64,000 nt of DNA from Microbulbifer sp. YPW16 (GTDB lineage Bacteria > Pseudomonadota > Gammaproteobacteria > Pseudomonadales > Cellvibrionaceae), in contig NZ_CP089928.1 in assembly GCF_021290385.1 (NCBI RefSeq), positions 2,526,501 through 2,590,500 of the forward strand, read 5' to 3'. Position numbers and translations under genes: made by a program. This document shows positions 20,072 to 29,807 of the stretch, piece by piece. The number at the start of each line of letters is the position of its first letter. The first letter of the stretch is position 1. The notes below the pieces were generated by a model, which was not told the origin of the DNA, ran no database searches, and worked only from the letters and a program-made list of their open reading frames with translations.

Positions 20072-22402
20072 ATGCTTTCACCTGTCAGTGCCACCAGCGG
20101 TGGCTACCCGAAAAACTCACTTGCCTTCGCCATTGCCGGTGTTCTGGTTTCCGGTATCGCCCTGTCCTCCACCGCTGCCGCCCGGCAGATCGAGGAAGTC
20201 AGTGTTACGGCGCAGAAGCGCGAACAGTCCGTCAACGATATTGGCGTGTCTGCCAGTGCCCTCAGCGGTGAAATGATGGAAAGCATGGGCGTCGACAGTG
20301 CTGTCGACCTGGGTGCACACACGCCGGGCCTGGTTACCGTGAACTCCACCTCGGGTGGCACCCCGGTGTTCGCCATCCGCGGTATCGGCCTGGATGATTT
20401 CAGTCCCAATAACAGCAGCGGGGTAGGTATTTACACCGACGAGGTGTTTGCCAGCAACCCGGCATTCCTCGGTGGCCAGCTGTTCGACATCGAGCGGGTG
20501 GAAGTGCTCAAGGGGCCGCAGGGAACCCTCTACGGAAAAAATACCACCGGTGGTGCGATCAATTTTATCAGTCGCAAGCCCACCAGTGAGTTTGAGTCCT
20601 TTGTCGAGGCGGGCCTGGGTAACTACAACGCGACGGAACTGACCGGCGTTGTCAGCGGTGAGATCAGCGGCGAGGTGCTGGGCCGCCTGAGCCTGAATGT
20701 GTCAAGGGCCGACGGCTGGCAGGAGGACGCCATTACCGGCCGGGAATATGGCAGCGTCGATCGTGCCGCAGGTCGCGGCCAGGTCCTGTTCCCCTTTGCC
20801 GGTAATGGCGAGGCACTGGCAAAGGTTTACTTCAGCTCAGACAGGTCCACGCCGGTTTCGCCCCAGGTGAGCGGCCTCGGAGAAGCCTTCGGTGACCTGT
20901 CCTTCGATATGCTGAACAGCATTGCCGACCCGACCCGGGTCAATGTCGGCAACCTGGACGTCAGCCGCGATGAATCCGGCTACGGCGCGTCCCTGAACCT
21001 GAATTACGGCTTTGAGTTTTTTGACCTGGTTTCCATCAGTGCTTTGGATAACTACGAGCGCGCCGTCGTCGACAATTATGGAGGTGCGTCGGCGGCGATC
21101 CTCGATCTGTTCCAGGACAACGAGATCAGCCAGTGGTCGCAGGAATTCCGCCTGGTGAGCAACGGTGCCGGGGCCGTCTCCTGGGTGGCCGGTGTCAACA
21201 TTTCCGAAGATACCGTGACGGTGACAGATACCTTCGATGATTCATTCTTCGTCACCGATTCCGTCGCCAGCACCTTTGTGCTGGACCCGGCGGATGTCCC
21301 GGTCCAGGGCTGGGACCTGCTGACGGCAAGCTATGAGCAGGTGACAGGCTCGTGGGGGGCCTACCTGCACACGGAAACCGCGCTCAATGACACCCTCAAC
21401 CTGGTCGCCGGTATTCGCTACAGCGCGGATGATCGCAGCTTCGACGGTATCTCCAATAACCACGACGATATTTATTCTTTCAATGACGTGATCACTGCGC
21501 TGGATGACAGCGCCAGCGAGAGCGCGGTTACGGGTAAGCTCGGACTGGACTGGCAGCTGACCGACGACCTGCTGCTGTACGGCAATGTGGCCAACAGCTA
21601 CAAGGCCGGCGCTTACTACGGTGCCGCGATCCTCGATGATATCAGCTGGGCCTACGTGGAACCCGAAGAGGTGATTTCTTACGAGGCCGGCTTCAAGGCG
21701 ACGCTGTTCGATGCCGCGCTTCAGCTGAACGGTGCGATCTTTAGTCTTGATTACACGGATCGCCAGTCCCTGGTCACCATTATCGTTGACGATTTCAGTA
21801 ATTTCCTCGAATTCCCCGTGGCCGATACCACCCTCGTCAACGTCCCCGAGTCCACCACCAACGGTTTTGAGATGGACCTGCACTGGTTGCCAACTGACAA
21901 CCTCACATTGATGGCGGGCGTTGCCTATCTCGACAGCGAAGTTACGCGTGCACCGGGCACCGCCGAGATGCGCGGTATCGAGGCGAATGCGGCGGTCAAT
22001 GGCGCGGCCGATGGTGTGAACCAGCTGTTTGTCGATGCCCTGGCGGCACCACTGCCGGAAGGCGCCGCGCTGTCACAGTCCCCGGAGTGGAGTTACAACA
22101 GCCTGGTGGCCTACGACCTGCCGGTGGCCGACTACAACCTGCGGCTGCAGACCAGTTACACCTACAGCGGCGAAATGACCGCCCAGCTTGCGGATGCCAA
22201 TGCGCTCTCCGGTCCCGTGCATTCCTGGGATGCAGAAGCAACCCTGTCCGATTTTGACGGTCGTTGGGAGCTCGGCGCCTGGGTCAAGAACATCGAGGAC
22301 AGCAGCGCCGAAACTTACGCCTTTTCCAGTTTTGCAGGCCGTTCCTACTATCGCCAGGCACCCACCACCTTCGGGATGTCGGTTCGCTACAACCTCTATT
22401 AA
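20072..22402 (+). CDS. TonB-dependent outer-membrane receptor
   Basis: Outer-membrane gated channel of 776 residues driven by TonB. It starts with a signal peptide (cleavage likely after STAAA, about residue 37), then a TonB-box-like EEVSVTAQKR, a plug domain (about 45-160, with VLKGPQGTLYGKNTTGGAIN) and a 22-strand barrel ending in an aromatic residue (NLY). It resembles the iron-siderophore/organic-substrate receptors common in marine gammaproteobacteria. I prefer ATG 20072, with GAGGG 6 bases upstream, over the GTG 45 bases earlier, because it begins the signal peptide. The neighbours suggest an organic nitrogen substrate rather than a siderophore, but iron cannot be excluded. Confidence 0.92.
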   Translation: MLSPVSATSGGYPKNSLAFAIAGVLVSGIALSSTAAARQIEEVSVTAQKREQSVNDIGVSASALSGEMMESMGVDSAVDLGAHTPGLVTVNSTSGGTPVFAIRGIGLDDFSPNNSSGVGIYTDEVFASNPAFLGGQLFDIERVEVLKGPQGTLYGKNTTGGAINFISRKPTSEFESFVEAGLGNYNATELTGVVSGEISGEVLGRLSLNVSRADGWQEDAITGREYGSVDRAAGRGQVLFPFAGNGEALAKVYFSSDRSTPVSPQVSGLGEAFGDLSFDMLNSIADPTRVNVGNLDVSRDESGYGASLNLNYGFEFFDLVSISALDNYERAVVDNYGGASAAILDLFQDNEISQWSQEFRLVSNGAGAVSWVAGVNISEDTVTVTDTFDDSFFVTDSVASTFVLDPADVPVQGWDLLTASYEQVTGSWGAYLHTETALNDTLNLVAGIRYSADDRSFDGISNNHDDIYSFNDVITALDDSASESAVTGKLGLDWQLTDDLLLYGNVANSYKAGAYYGAAILDDISWAYVEPEEVISYEAGFKATLFDAALQLNGAIFSLDYTDRQSLVTIIVDDFSNFLEFPVADTTLVNVPESTTNGFEMDLHWLPTDNLTLMAGVAYLDSEVTRAPGTAEMRGIEANAAVNGAADGVNQLFVDALAAPLPEGAALSQSPEWSYNSLVAYDLPVADYNLRLQTSYTYSGEMTAQLADANALSGPVHSWDAEATLSDFDGRWELGAWVKNIEDSSAETYAFSSFAGRSYYRQAPTTFGMSVRYNLY

Positions 22403-22440
22403 TCCTGCGCTGGCGATACCGCGATGATGAGAGACCAACA

Positions 22441-23856
22441 ATGACAGATGAACAGACCCGGGCGGATGCCCTGGCTGCGCTACAGCACACTACCTTCTTT
22501 CCCTACTGGCTGGACAACTCCCAGCGTCCACGGGAGGAGCCGGCCCTGCAGGAAAACCTTTCCTGTGACCTGCTGATTGTGGGCGGGGGCTTCACCGGCC
22601 TGTGGGCAGCGGTGCAGGCCAAGGAGGCCAACCCGGCCCGGGAAGTGATCCTGATCGAGGCCAGCAGCATTGCCATTGGCGCTTCCGGGCGCCCGGCGGC
22701 GATCCTCTCAACTTCGGTAATGCACGGACTCCAGAATGCCCAGCGACTGTACCCGGATGATATGGAGGAGCTGGAGCGACTGGGCAAGGAAAACCTCGAC
22801 GGGTTCCGCGAGACGATCGAGCGCTATGGAATCGACTGCGACCTGGAGTGGGGCGGTGAGCTGACCGTAGCCATCGGCGACGAAGGACTGGCTGATATCG
22901 CAAAGGAGCATGAACTCTATTGCCACTACGGCCACGATGCCCACCTGCTGGATGCCGAAAGCGTACGGCGCGAAGTCCGGTCGCCGCTGTTCAGTGGCGG
23001 CCTCTGGTCGAAGAAGCGCAGTGGTACCGTGCACCCGGCAAAACTGGCCTGGGGCCTCAAGCGGGTAGCGCTGGAACTGGGAGTGCAGATTTACGAAAAC
23101 ACACCCATGGTCAGCAACCGGAAAAAAAGCGGCGGCGTTGAAGTGACAACTCCCTGTGGCCGTGTGCTGGCCAACCGCGTGCTGCTGGCTACCAACGCCT
23201 TTGCTGCAGGCAACCGCAAAATTCGCAAACGGGTTGCCGCCATTCGCGATCGCATCGTCGTCACCGAGCCGTTGAGCGAGGAGCAGATGGCAGCCATTGG
23301 CTGGCACAACCGCCAGGGTATCTACGATACCCGCACCCAGCTTAACTATATGCGACTGACGGCGGATAACCGGATCCTGTTTGGCGGCCGCCTGGATTAT
23401 TTCTTTGGCAACAATACCGACCCTGCAGAGGACAGGACGCCGGATCCCTATCTGCGACTGATCGACAATTTTTACCGCACCTTTCCCATGCTGCGGGGTG
23501 TGCGCTTCACCCATGCATGGAGCGGCCCCATTGCCCTGACAACCCGCATGGCGGTGCACTACCAGCATTACCATGGCGGCCGGATGTTGTATGCGGGCGG
23601 CTATTCCGGTTTCGGCGTTACCGCAACACGCTTCGGGGCCCGGGTGGCACTGGCAATTCTGGATGACAGGAAGGTACCGGAGCGTGCGTTGAAATTTGCG
23701 CGCTCGCAGCCGGCATATATTCCCCCGGAACCCTTCCGCTGGATCGGCGCCAAGATCACCATGTACGCACTGGATACGCTGGATGAAAAGGGAGGGTGGC
23801 GAGTGCCCTGGGTGCGGATGGTAGAGCGCATGGGCTTTCCGGTAACGCAGAAATAG
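22441..23856 (+). CDS. FAD-dependent amine/amino acid oxidoreductase (DAO family, PuuB-like)
   Basis: Flavoenzyme of 471 residues of the D-amino acid oxidase fold, closest in layout to gamma-glutamylputrescine oxidase. The dinucleotide-binding motif is LLIVGGGFTGLWAA (about residue 43), followed by the GASGRPAAILS flavin contact, RIVVTEPL in the middle and the C-terminal SGFGVTATRFGARVA. Such enzymes oxidise a C-N bond of amines to an imine, giving an aldehyde and ammonia. It lies 38 bases after the receptor and is terminated by a large hairpin. No glutamine-synthetase-like PuuA is present, so a plain putrescine-Puu route is not complete here. Confidence 0.87.
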   Translation: MTDEQTRADALAALQHTTFFPYWLDNSQRPREEPALQENLSCDLLIVGGGFTGLWAAVQAKEANPAREVILIEASSIAIGASGRPAAILSTSVMHGLQNAQRLYPDDMEELERLGKENLDGFRETIERYGIDCDLEWGGELTVAIGDEGLADIAKEHELYCHYGHDAHLLDAESVRREVRSPLFSGGLWSKKRSGTVHPAKLAWGLKRVALELGVQIYENTPMVSNRKKSGGVEVTTPCGRVLANRVLLATNAFAAGNRKIRKRVAAIRDRIVVTEPLSEEQMAAIGWHNRQGIYDTRTQLNYMRLTADNRILFGGRLDYFFGNNTDPAEDRTPDPYLRLIDNFYRTFPMLRGVRFTHAWSGPIALTTRMAVHYQHYHGGRMLYAGGYSGFGVTATRFGARVALAILDDRKVPERALKFARSQPAYIPPEPFRWIGAKITMYALDTLDEKGGWRVPWVRMVERMGFPVTQK

Positions 23857-23905
23857 CGACTCAGTAACGTTTGTAAGCGAGTGGTTCCAGGTACCGGGAA
23901 CCGTT

Positions 23906-23958
23906 GCCCGCGCGTCGCCCCCCTATTGGTTAGCGGGGCTGGCGGTGCGGGCGTTTTT
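23906..23958 (+). terminator. Large intrinsic terminator after the FAD oxidoreductase
   Basis: Outer arms GCCCGC (23906-23911) and GCGGGC (23947-23952) enclose inner pairing between CCCC and GGGG; five T follow at 23954. It lies between convergent genes. Confidence 0.75.
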
Positions 23959-23982
23959 ATTTCCGCAACAGATATTCCGGGA

Positions 23983-24822
23983 TTACTTATCCAGGCTTGA
24001 GAGCGGGTCTGGGTCCGCCTCGCTGTGGTGACGCAGGGCGCTGATAAAGAGGTAGAACAGTTCCGACTGCGAGGTGACATCCAGCTTGGTATAGATGTGC
24101 TTGCGGTGGGTCTTGATCGTGTCGACGCTGGCATCGAGCTTTTCCGCCATGGACTTGATCGAATGGCCGCGCATGGTCATGTGCAGTACCTCGCACTCCC
24201 GTGGGGTGAGTGTTGAGCTGCCAAAGTTGCGCAGGGCATTGTCGAGTCGTTTGCCGAAGCTCTCCCCGGTGCCCCGGGGACGGACGCGATTATTGATCCA
24301 TTTCCTCAGTACACTTTCCACCAGCGGCCACAGGGCGTGCAGTAGATCCACTTCCTGCCGTGAAAACCGCCCGCCACCGAGATCCGCAGCGCGGCCGATC
24401 GACAGGCTGGCGATAATGCCACTGTCCCCGACTACCAGGTAACAGGCCTCGTCGGTCAGGTTGGCCTCGCGATAGTACATGCGGAAATATTCTGTCTCCC
24501 CGAACGCATCGGGGGCCACTTCGCGCAGCAGGAACAGTCCCTGGCGATTATCGTCCACCGCGGCACGATAAAAAGGGTCGAGCAGGTAGGCTCCATCGAC
24601 ATAGCGGTCTACCTGGGTGCTGGGCTTCTCGTTGGCAAGCAGGCGATGGTGGGTGATTTCGGGGGCGCTGTCGGAAGGGTAAATGATTGCCATGCTGCTG
24701 TTGCCCTGGACCAGGGCCTCGGCGCCTTTCAGCAGTTCGTAGATGCGCTGTGAATCTGACTCACAGTCGAGCAGGGTGGCAATACACTGGTGCCACTGGC
24801 TGAGGTCTGGTGCAGTCGTCAT
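23983..24822 (-). CDS. LuxR-family transcriptional regulator
   Basis: 279-residue regulator. The C-terminal 65 residues are a GerE/LuxR helix-turn-helix (LTPRECEVLHMTMRGHSIK, then VDTIKTHRKHIYTKLDV). The N-terminal 200 residues form an unclassified sensory region without an obvious receiver or AHL-binding signature. It closes the catabolic island, convergent with the FAD oxidoreductase, and may be a second local regulator beside LysR. What it senses cannot be seen. Confidence 0.85.
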   Translation of the reverse strand: MTTAPDLSQWHQCIATLLDCESDSQRIYELLKGAEALVQGNSSMAIIYPSDSAPEITHHRLLANEKPSTQVDRYVDGAYLLDPFYRAAVDDNRQGLFLLREVAPDAFGETEYFRMYYREANLTDEACYLVVGDSGIIASLSIGRAADLGGGRFSRQEVDLLHALWPLVESVLRKWINNRVRPRGTGESFGKRLDNALRNFGSSTLTPRECEVLHMTMRGHSIKSMAEKLDASVDTIKTHRKHIYTKLDVTSQSELFYLFISALRHHSEADPDPLSSLDK

Positions 24823-24964
24823 AAAACATCCCCGTTCCAGCGGATATTACCAAAGAACGGGACCCCGCGGCGCCTGCGCGGGGCTCATGAAGGCGTGTTT
24901 TTGCGACCCGGGCCGGTGTGCCGTCCACACTGTGCCCGGCCACCGCTGGTGGCCATGCTGCGAA

Positions 24965-25522
24965 TCAGAACTGCTCGTGCTCGGTCAGGTACTGGTTCTT
25001 CAGTTTGACGTAATTGGCGGCCGAATAGCGGAAAAACTCCTTTTCCTTTTCTGTCAGTGGCCGCGCCTGCTTGCAGGGGGCGCCGACATAGAGGTAGCCG
25101 CTCTCGAGCTTCTTTCCCGGCGGTACCAGGGCCCCGGCGGCCAGTACCACCTCGTCGCCGATCACGGCGCCGTCCAGCACAATTGCACCGATCCCGATCA
25201 GTACACGGCTGCCTACGGTGCAGCCGTGCAGGCAGGCCTTGTGGCCGATGGTGACATCCTCGCCGATCTCCAGTGGCCAGCCCGCTTCATTGAAAGGCCC
25301 GGCATGGGTGATATGCAGAACCGCGCCGTCCTGCACACTGGTGCGGGCGCCAATCCGGATCCGGTGCATATCGCCGCGGACCACCGCCATGGGCCAGACG
25401 GAGCAGTCATCCCCGAATGTGACATCGCCGATCACCGCCGATTGCGGGTCGATATAAACACCGTTCCCGAGCTGTGGTGACTTTTCCGCCTCGCCGTCAC
25501 CGTGGGGGCGCAATGGGGACAT
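24965..25522 (-). CDS. Gamma-class carbonic anhydrase-like hexapeptide protein
   Basis: Left-handed beta-helix protein of the YrdA/PaaY/CaiE group, 185 residues. Hexapeptide repeats run from about residue 25 to 140 and include VVRGDMHRIRIG, VQDGAVLHITH and IGHKACLHGC, which hold the His zinc ligands of gamma carbonic anhydrases. A long C-terminal helix follows. Start at ATG 25522 because AGGAGG lies about 9 bases upstream. It is divergent from the oligopeptidase A gene. Whether it has carbonic anhydrase or another activity is open. Confidence 0.88.
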   Translation of the reverse strand: MSPLRPHGDGEAEKSPQLGNGVYIDPQSAVIGDVTFGDDCSVWPMAVVRGDMHRIRIGARTSVQDGAVLHITHAGPFNEAGWPLEIGEDVTIGHKACLHGCTVGSRVLIGIGAIVLDGAVIGDEVVLAAGALVPPGKKLESGYLYVGAPCKQARPLTEKEKEFFRYSAANYVKLKNQYLTEHEQF

Positions 25523-25646
25523 ACCTCTCCTCCTGTACAATGGGTCCGCTATCATAGCAGGCTGGGGCTACCGCGAACCTGCCGGCGCCGCAGCCGTGGC
25601 CTCGCCCAACCAATTGTTGCACCGATGTAAGAGAACAGGGTCCCAC

Positions 25647-27686
25647 ATGTCCAATCCGCTGTCAGAAAACGCCCTCCTGCCGCCCTTTGACCGTCTTCAC
25701 CCGGAGCACGCTGAGCCCGCAATAGGGGAGCTGATAGATGCGTGCCGGGAAGTGCTGCGGGAGGGCCTGCGCCAGCCGGGCTGGGACACGACCCTGGCCC
25801 CCCTGGAGGAGGCCGAGGATCGCCTGAGCCGGGCATTTTCCCCGGTCAGCCACCTGAACAGCGTGCTCAGCGGTGACTGGCGCGCCCCCTACGAAGCGGC
25901 CCTGGCGGAAGTGACCGCTTACTCCACTGAGCAGGGCCAGAACCGCGAGCTGTTCGAGGTCTACCGGGATATCGCCGGCAGCGACGAATTTGCCCAATGG
26001 CCCCAGGCCCGTCGCCAGATGATCGAGCTGGGCCTGCGGGACTTTCGCCTCGGCGGTGTCGCCCTGGACGGCGAGGAGCGCGAGCGATTTGCCGCCAACA
26101 AGCGGCGGCTGGCGGAGCTGTCCAGCCGCTTCGCCAATAACGTACTCGATGCCACCAACGCCTGGACCCACCACACCCGCGATGTGGAAGAACTCGCCGG
26201 CCTGCCCGCCACCGCGCTGGCCGCGGCGGAAGAGGCCGCCCGCAACCGCGACCAGGAGGGCTGGACCATCACCCTCGATGGACCCTGTTACCTGGCGGTG
26301 ATGACCCACGCCGACAACCGCGACCTGCGCGAAATGGTCTATCGCGCCTTCGTCAGTCGCGCCTCTGACGTGGGCCCCCAGGCCGGCGCCTTCGATAATT
26401 CCGCGGTAATGGAAGAGATCCTCACACTGCGGGCGGAGCAGGCGCAGCTGCTGGGTTTCGGCAGTTACGCCGAGCTGTCCGTGGCCCGCAAGATGGCGAC
26501 GGATGCCGCCACCGTAACCCGCTTCCTCGAGGACCTGGCGGCCCGCGCCCGGCCCGCCGCCGAGCGTGAGTTCGCCGAACTGCAGGCGTTCGCGCGGGAA
26601 ACACTGGACCTGGACCACCTGCATCCGTGGGACATCCCCTGGGCCGCGGAAAAACTCAAGCAGGCTCGCTACGCCGTCAGCCAGGAAGCGCTGCGGCCCT
26701 ATTTCCCGTTTCCTCGGGTGCTGGAAGGGTTGTTCGCGGTAGTGGAAAAACTGTTCGCGGTCACCGTGGAGGAAGACACTTCCGTGCCGGTCTGGCACGA
26801 GGACGTGCAGTTCTTCTGGCTGTCGCGGGACGGTGAGCGCATCGCCGGCTTCTACCTGGACCCGTTTGCCCGCGAGCGCAAGCGCGGCGGAGCCTGGATG
26901 GATACGGTCACCACTCGCCGGCAGGGGGCAGGCGGCCTGCAGCTGCCGGTGGCCTACCTGGTGTGTAACTTCAGCGCCGCGACCGGCGATACGCCCTCCC
27001 TGCTGACCCACAATGAGGTCACCACCCTGTTTCACGAGTTCGGGCACGGCTTGCACCATATGCTGACCCGCGTGGATGTGGCCGCGGTTTCAGGGATCAA
27101 CGGTGTGGCCTGGGATGCAGTCGAACTGCCCAGCCAGTTCCTGGAGAACTGGTGCTGGGAACCCGAGGCCATCGCCATGATTTCCGGGCACTACAAAACC
27201 GGCGCGGCGTTGCCGCAGGCGCTGCAGGAAAAAATGCTGGCGGCGCGCAATTTCCAGTCAGCCATGTTTACCGTGCGCCAGCTGGAGTTCGCTCTGTTCG
27301 ACTTCCTGCTGCACAGCCGCCCTGGCGGCGCCACGGCACAGGAGATCCAGCAATTGCTGGACGAAGTGCGGGCGCGGGTCGCGGTGGTGCCGGTGATTGC
27401 CGACAACCGTTTCCAGCACAGCTTCAGCCATATTTTTGCCGGCGGCTATGCAGCGGGTTATTACAGCTACAAGTGGGCCGAGGTTCTGTCGGCGGACGCC
27501 TTCTCCCTGTTCGAGGAGCAGGGTATCTTCGATCGTGACACTGGCCAGCATTTCCTCCACTGTATCCTCGAGCAGGGCGGGAGTCGCGATGCACTGGACC
27601 TGTTCACTGAATTCCGCGGCCGCGAGCCTAAAATAGATGCGCTGCTGCGCCATTCGGGCATTGACTCCACCGCCGAAACCGCGTGA
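25647..27686 (+). CDS. prlC: Oligopeptidase A (M3 metallopeptidase)
   Basis: Cytoplasmic zinc peptidase that degrades short peptides, including cleaved signal peptides. The HExxH zinc site is FHEFGHGLHH (about residue 463), with the third ligand Glu in VELPSQFLENWCWE about 25 residues later. The 679-residue length matches E. coli PrlC. ATG 25647 gives the family N-terminus (NPLSENALLPPFD). In enterics prlC is also followed by small genes; here the next gene encodes a YheV-like zinc ribbon. Confidence 0.95.
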   Translation: MSNPLSENALLPPFDRLHPEHAEPAIGELIDACREVLREGLRQPGWDTTLAPLEEAEDRLSRAFSPVSHLNSVLSGDWRAPYEAALAEVTAYSTEQGQNRELFEVYRDIAGSDEFAQWPQARRQMIELGLRDFRLGGVALDGEERERFAANKRRLAELSSRFANNVLDATNAWTHHTRDVEELAGLPATALAAAEEAARNRDQEGWTITLDGPCYLAVMTHADNRDLREMVYRAFVSRASDVGPQAGAFDNSAVMEEILTLRAEQAQLLGFGSYAELSVARKMATDAATVTRFLEDLAARARPAAEREFAELQAFARETLDLDHLHPWDIPWAAEKLKQARYAVSQEALRPYFPFPRVLEGLFAVVEKLFAVTVEEDTSVPVWHEDVQFFWLSRDGERIAGFYLDPFARERKRGGAWMDTVTTRRQGAGGLQLPVAYLVCNFSAATGDTPSLLTHNEVTTLFHEFGHGLHHMLTRVDVAAVSGINGVAWDAVELPSQFLENWCWEPEAIAMISGHYKTGAALPQALQEKMLAARNFQSAMFTVRQLEFALFDFLLHSRPGGATAQEIQQLLDEVRARVAVVPVIADNRFQHSFSHIFAGGYAAGYYSYKWAEVLSADAFSLFEEQGIFDRDTGQHFLHCILEQGGSRDALDLFTEFRGREPKIDALLRHSGIDSTAETA

Positions 27687-27740
27687 CGCCACCACCAGTA
27701 AACATCCAACCGAAGCAAAGGCAGTATCGGGAAAATTGAT

Positions 27741-28010
27741 ATGAATACAGAAGATGGCGGCAAGCAGACTGGCAAGAAGCGTTTTATTGCCGGGGCGGTC
27801 TGCCCGCGCTGTAGCGCGATGGACCGAATCGTCAACTTTCGCGAGGGGGATCGCAATTACCGCGAGTGTGTAGAGTGCGGTTTCAAGGACGAAATTCGCC
27901 TGCAGTCCACGCCCCGCATCCCGGACACGCGGGTACAGCGGACGCCGGATGCAGAGCATGAGGCACCGGTGAAAATCATCCAGCCACCTAAAAAGAATAA
28001 CCAGGACTGA
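27741..28010 (+). CDS. yheV: YheV-family putative zinc ribbon protein
   Basis: 89 residues with two Cys pairs, AVCPRCSAMD (about residue 20) and YRECVECGFKDE (about 44), forming a likely zinc ribbon, and a charged, Pro-rich tail. This matches the small YheV family of gammaproteobacteria, whose function is not established. It follows prlC by 54 bases on the same strand. Confidence 0.82.
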   Translation: MNTEDGGKQTGKKRFIAGAVCPRCSAMDRIVNFREGDRNYRECVECGFKDEIRLQSTPRIPDTRVQRTPDAEHEAPVKIIQPPKKNNQD

Positions 28011-28019
28011 TAACAACCT

Positions 28020-28829
28020 GTGAAGAAAATCCTTGCCTGCGGCGGGCTGCTGCTCGCCGGCATCATTGCTTTTACCTTTATTGGCCACTACCGGGAAGTA
28101 CGCGAAGAGCAGCGCGAACAGACGGCACAGCTACTGGCGCGCTGTGTCAATGAGAGCCTGCTGTCACTGTTCCGGCTGCAGGCAAATGAGTGGCGTGATC
28201 GGCCGGACTTATACCGGGACGAGGCAGCGCGGCTGAGTAAAAATGTCGCCGCGCTGCCGCAGCGACTGTCGTCCGGAGAAGACTACCCGGAATGGCGGGA
28301 AGCGGTGCTTATCTGTGAACAGTTTACGGAGCATACCAACGCACAGCACCGCACGATATTCCGTCCGCTGGCTGCCTTTGCCGAATTGCCGGTGGGAGAC
28401 AACCGCCTGTTAGGTGACCGGCGCGAATTGCGGCAGCTCCGTCGCCGCCTGGCATCAGTAGAGGTGTCGGCGCGTGCGGCGGACCGATACCTGCAGGATA
28501 TGCAGCGGGATATCGCCCAACTGGTCAATGATTCAGGTCTCTCTGCGGCGACCCGGCAAGCAGCCGAACAACAGATCAACAGCGAGGTCCTGGACCGCTA
28601 CCGGCGCGGAGCCTTCTCCCTGAAGCAGGTGCTGGCGCATACGGGACGAGTGCACCACTATTATAAATTGCTTGCCGGGAATCCGCGCGGCTGGACGCTG
28701 CGTGCCGGGGGATTGTACTTCCATGATCGTGCACTGCGCAGTGAAGTTGACCAGTTGAACAGTGCGGTATTCCAGGGTGAGGGGCAGTTCTATGCCAACT
28801 GGAAACAGGTTCTACAGCGCCAGCAATAA
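28020..28829 (+). CDS. Hypothetical membrane-anchored helical protein
   Basis: 269 residues: one N-terminal hydrophobic segment (residues 3-22), then a long, Arg/Glu-rich, mostly helical region with no family I recognise. The anchor and charge pattern point to a periplasmic-facing protein held in the inner membrane. The GTG start at 28020 lies 9 bases after the YheV stop, suggesting co-transcription. The rest of the gap to the next gene (28830-29062) shows no clear signal. Confidence 0.65.
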   Translation: MKKILACGGLLLAGIIAFTFIGHYREVREEQREQTAQLLARCVNESLLSLFRLQANEWRDRPDLYRDEAARLSKNVAALPQRLSSGEDYPEWREAVLICEQFTEHTNAQHRTIFRPLAAFAELPVGDNRLLGDRRELRQLRRRLASVEVSARAADRYLQDMQRDIAQLVNDSGLSAATRQAAEQQINSEVLDRYRRGAFSLKQVLAHTGRVHHYYKLLAGNPRGWTLRAGGLYFHDRALRSEVDQLNSAVFQGEGQFYANWKQVLQRQQ

Positions 28830-29062
28830 CCGGGCCGGCCGGGGGATAATCCGCTTGGAAAAGCGGGATGTATGCGGACTGTGAAGTGGGTGTAAAAAAT
28901 AATGAGCAGGCACAGCCATTATTATTCGACCTGCTCCATGCTTCCATCCTGGAAAGATATTTTTATTGGGAATCCTCTATAACTGGCAAAACAGCCAGTA
29001 AACAAACCTGTAATCAATTCGAAAAATAACCCTTCAGACCGATATACGACAGGTTGCCCTGG

Positions 29063-29722
29063 CTAGTGCACCGTATCATTGCTGATTACCGCACCCGGGG
29101 TCAGCAACCCGAACTCCAGGCTGTGGGCCAGGTCCGGCCACTCGCCGGGATCGTGGCTAAAACGCTGGCGACAGAGAATCAGGGCCACCGTCATCTCGCT
29201 GTCGAGCTTCAGGTCCATGAAAGCCCGCCCCAGGCGGGCACTTTCGGAATCCATCTCCTCACAGTGCTTTTCATTCAGTAGCCCGCGAATGACCAGGTTC
29301 GCGCGCATGGGGTCCATGGGCAGTAGCGGTGCGCCGCAAAGGGGTTGCAGCCGGTCGTTGATTTCTTCCATTACCCGGTGCGACAGGTAGGCTTCCGGGA
29401 CCAGGGTGTGCAGCTGTGGACGCTCTCCAGCAATGCCGGACATCCGCTCCAGGCACTGGTCAATCATCACCTGCACCGGGTTAAAGTCGATGTCGGCCGC
29501 CGCCAGCTGGTGGTGCAGCTGGTGTAACCAGGGCGGCACACTCCGTACATAGCGTATCGCAAAGCAGGTCAGGTGCAGTGCACTGTCGCCCTCGGGTAAC
29601 TGGATGCTGCGGTGCAGCGCAGGTAATTGCCGGTGGACGTGCCGGCGAAAATCGCCCTGCTCGCGCTCTCGCATAACAGCGAGATCGATCGTCCGCTGCA
29701 TCTGGCGGTATTGGTTGTACAT
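29063..29722 (-). CDS. Hypothetical cytoplasmic protein
   Basis: 219 residues, no signal peptide or membrane segment, rich in His, Leu and Arg. It has an Asp/Glu-rich C-terminal helix region (EKHCEEMDSESARLGRAFMD) but no recognised domain. Codon use looks coding, and the opposite strand offers only short frames. The ribosome site before ATG 29722 is weak. It lies downstream of the MATE gene on the same strand, separated by 85 bases. Confidence 0.6.
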   Translation of the reverse strand: MYNQYRQMQRTIDLAVMREREQGDFRRHVHRQLPALHRSIQLPEGDSALHLTCFAIRYVRSVPPWLHQLHHQLAAADIDFNPVQVMIDQCLERMSGIAGERPQLHTLVPEAYLSHRVMEEINDRLQPLCGAPLLPMDPMRANLVIRGLLNEKHCEEMDSESARLGRAFMDLKLDSEMTVALILCRQRFSHDPGEWPDLAHSLEFGLLTPGAVISNDTVH

Positions 29723-29807
29723 CGGAACCCGCTTTGCTGTGTAGTTAAATATTTTTTAATTTGTCTGATATATAGCAACGGAGATCGGATAGTGCAAAAA
29801 AGATCTG

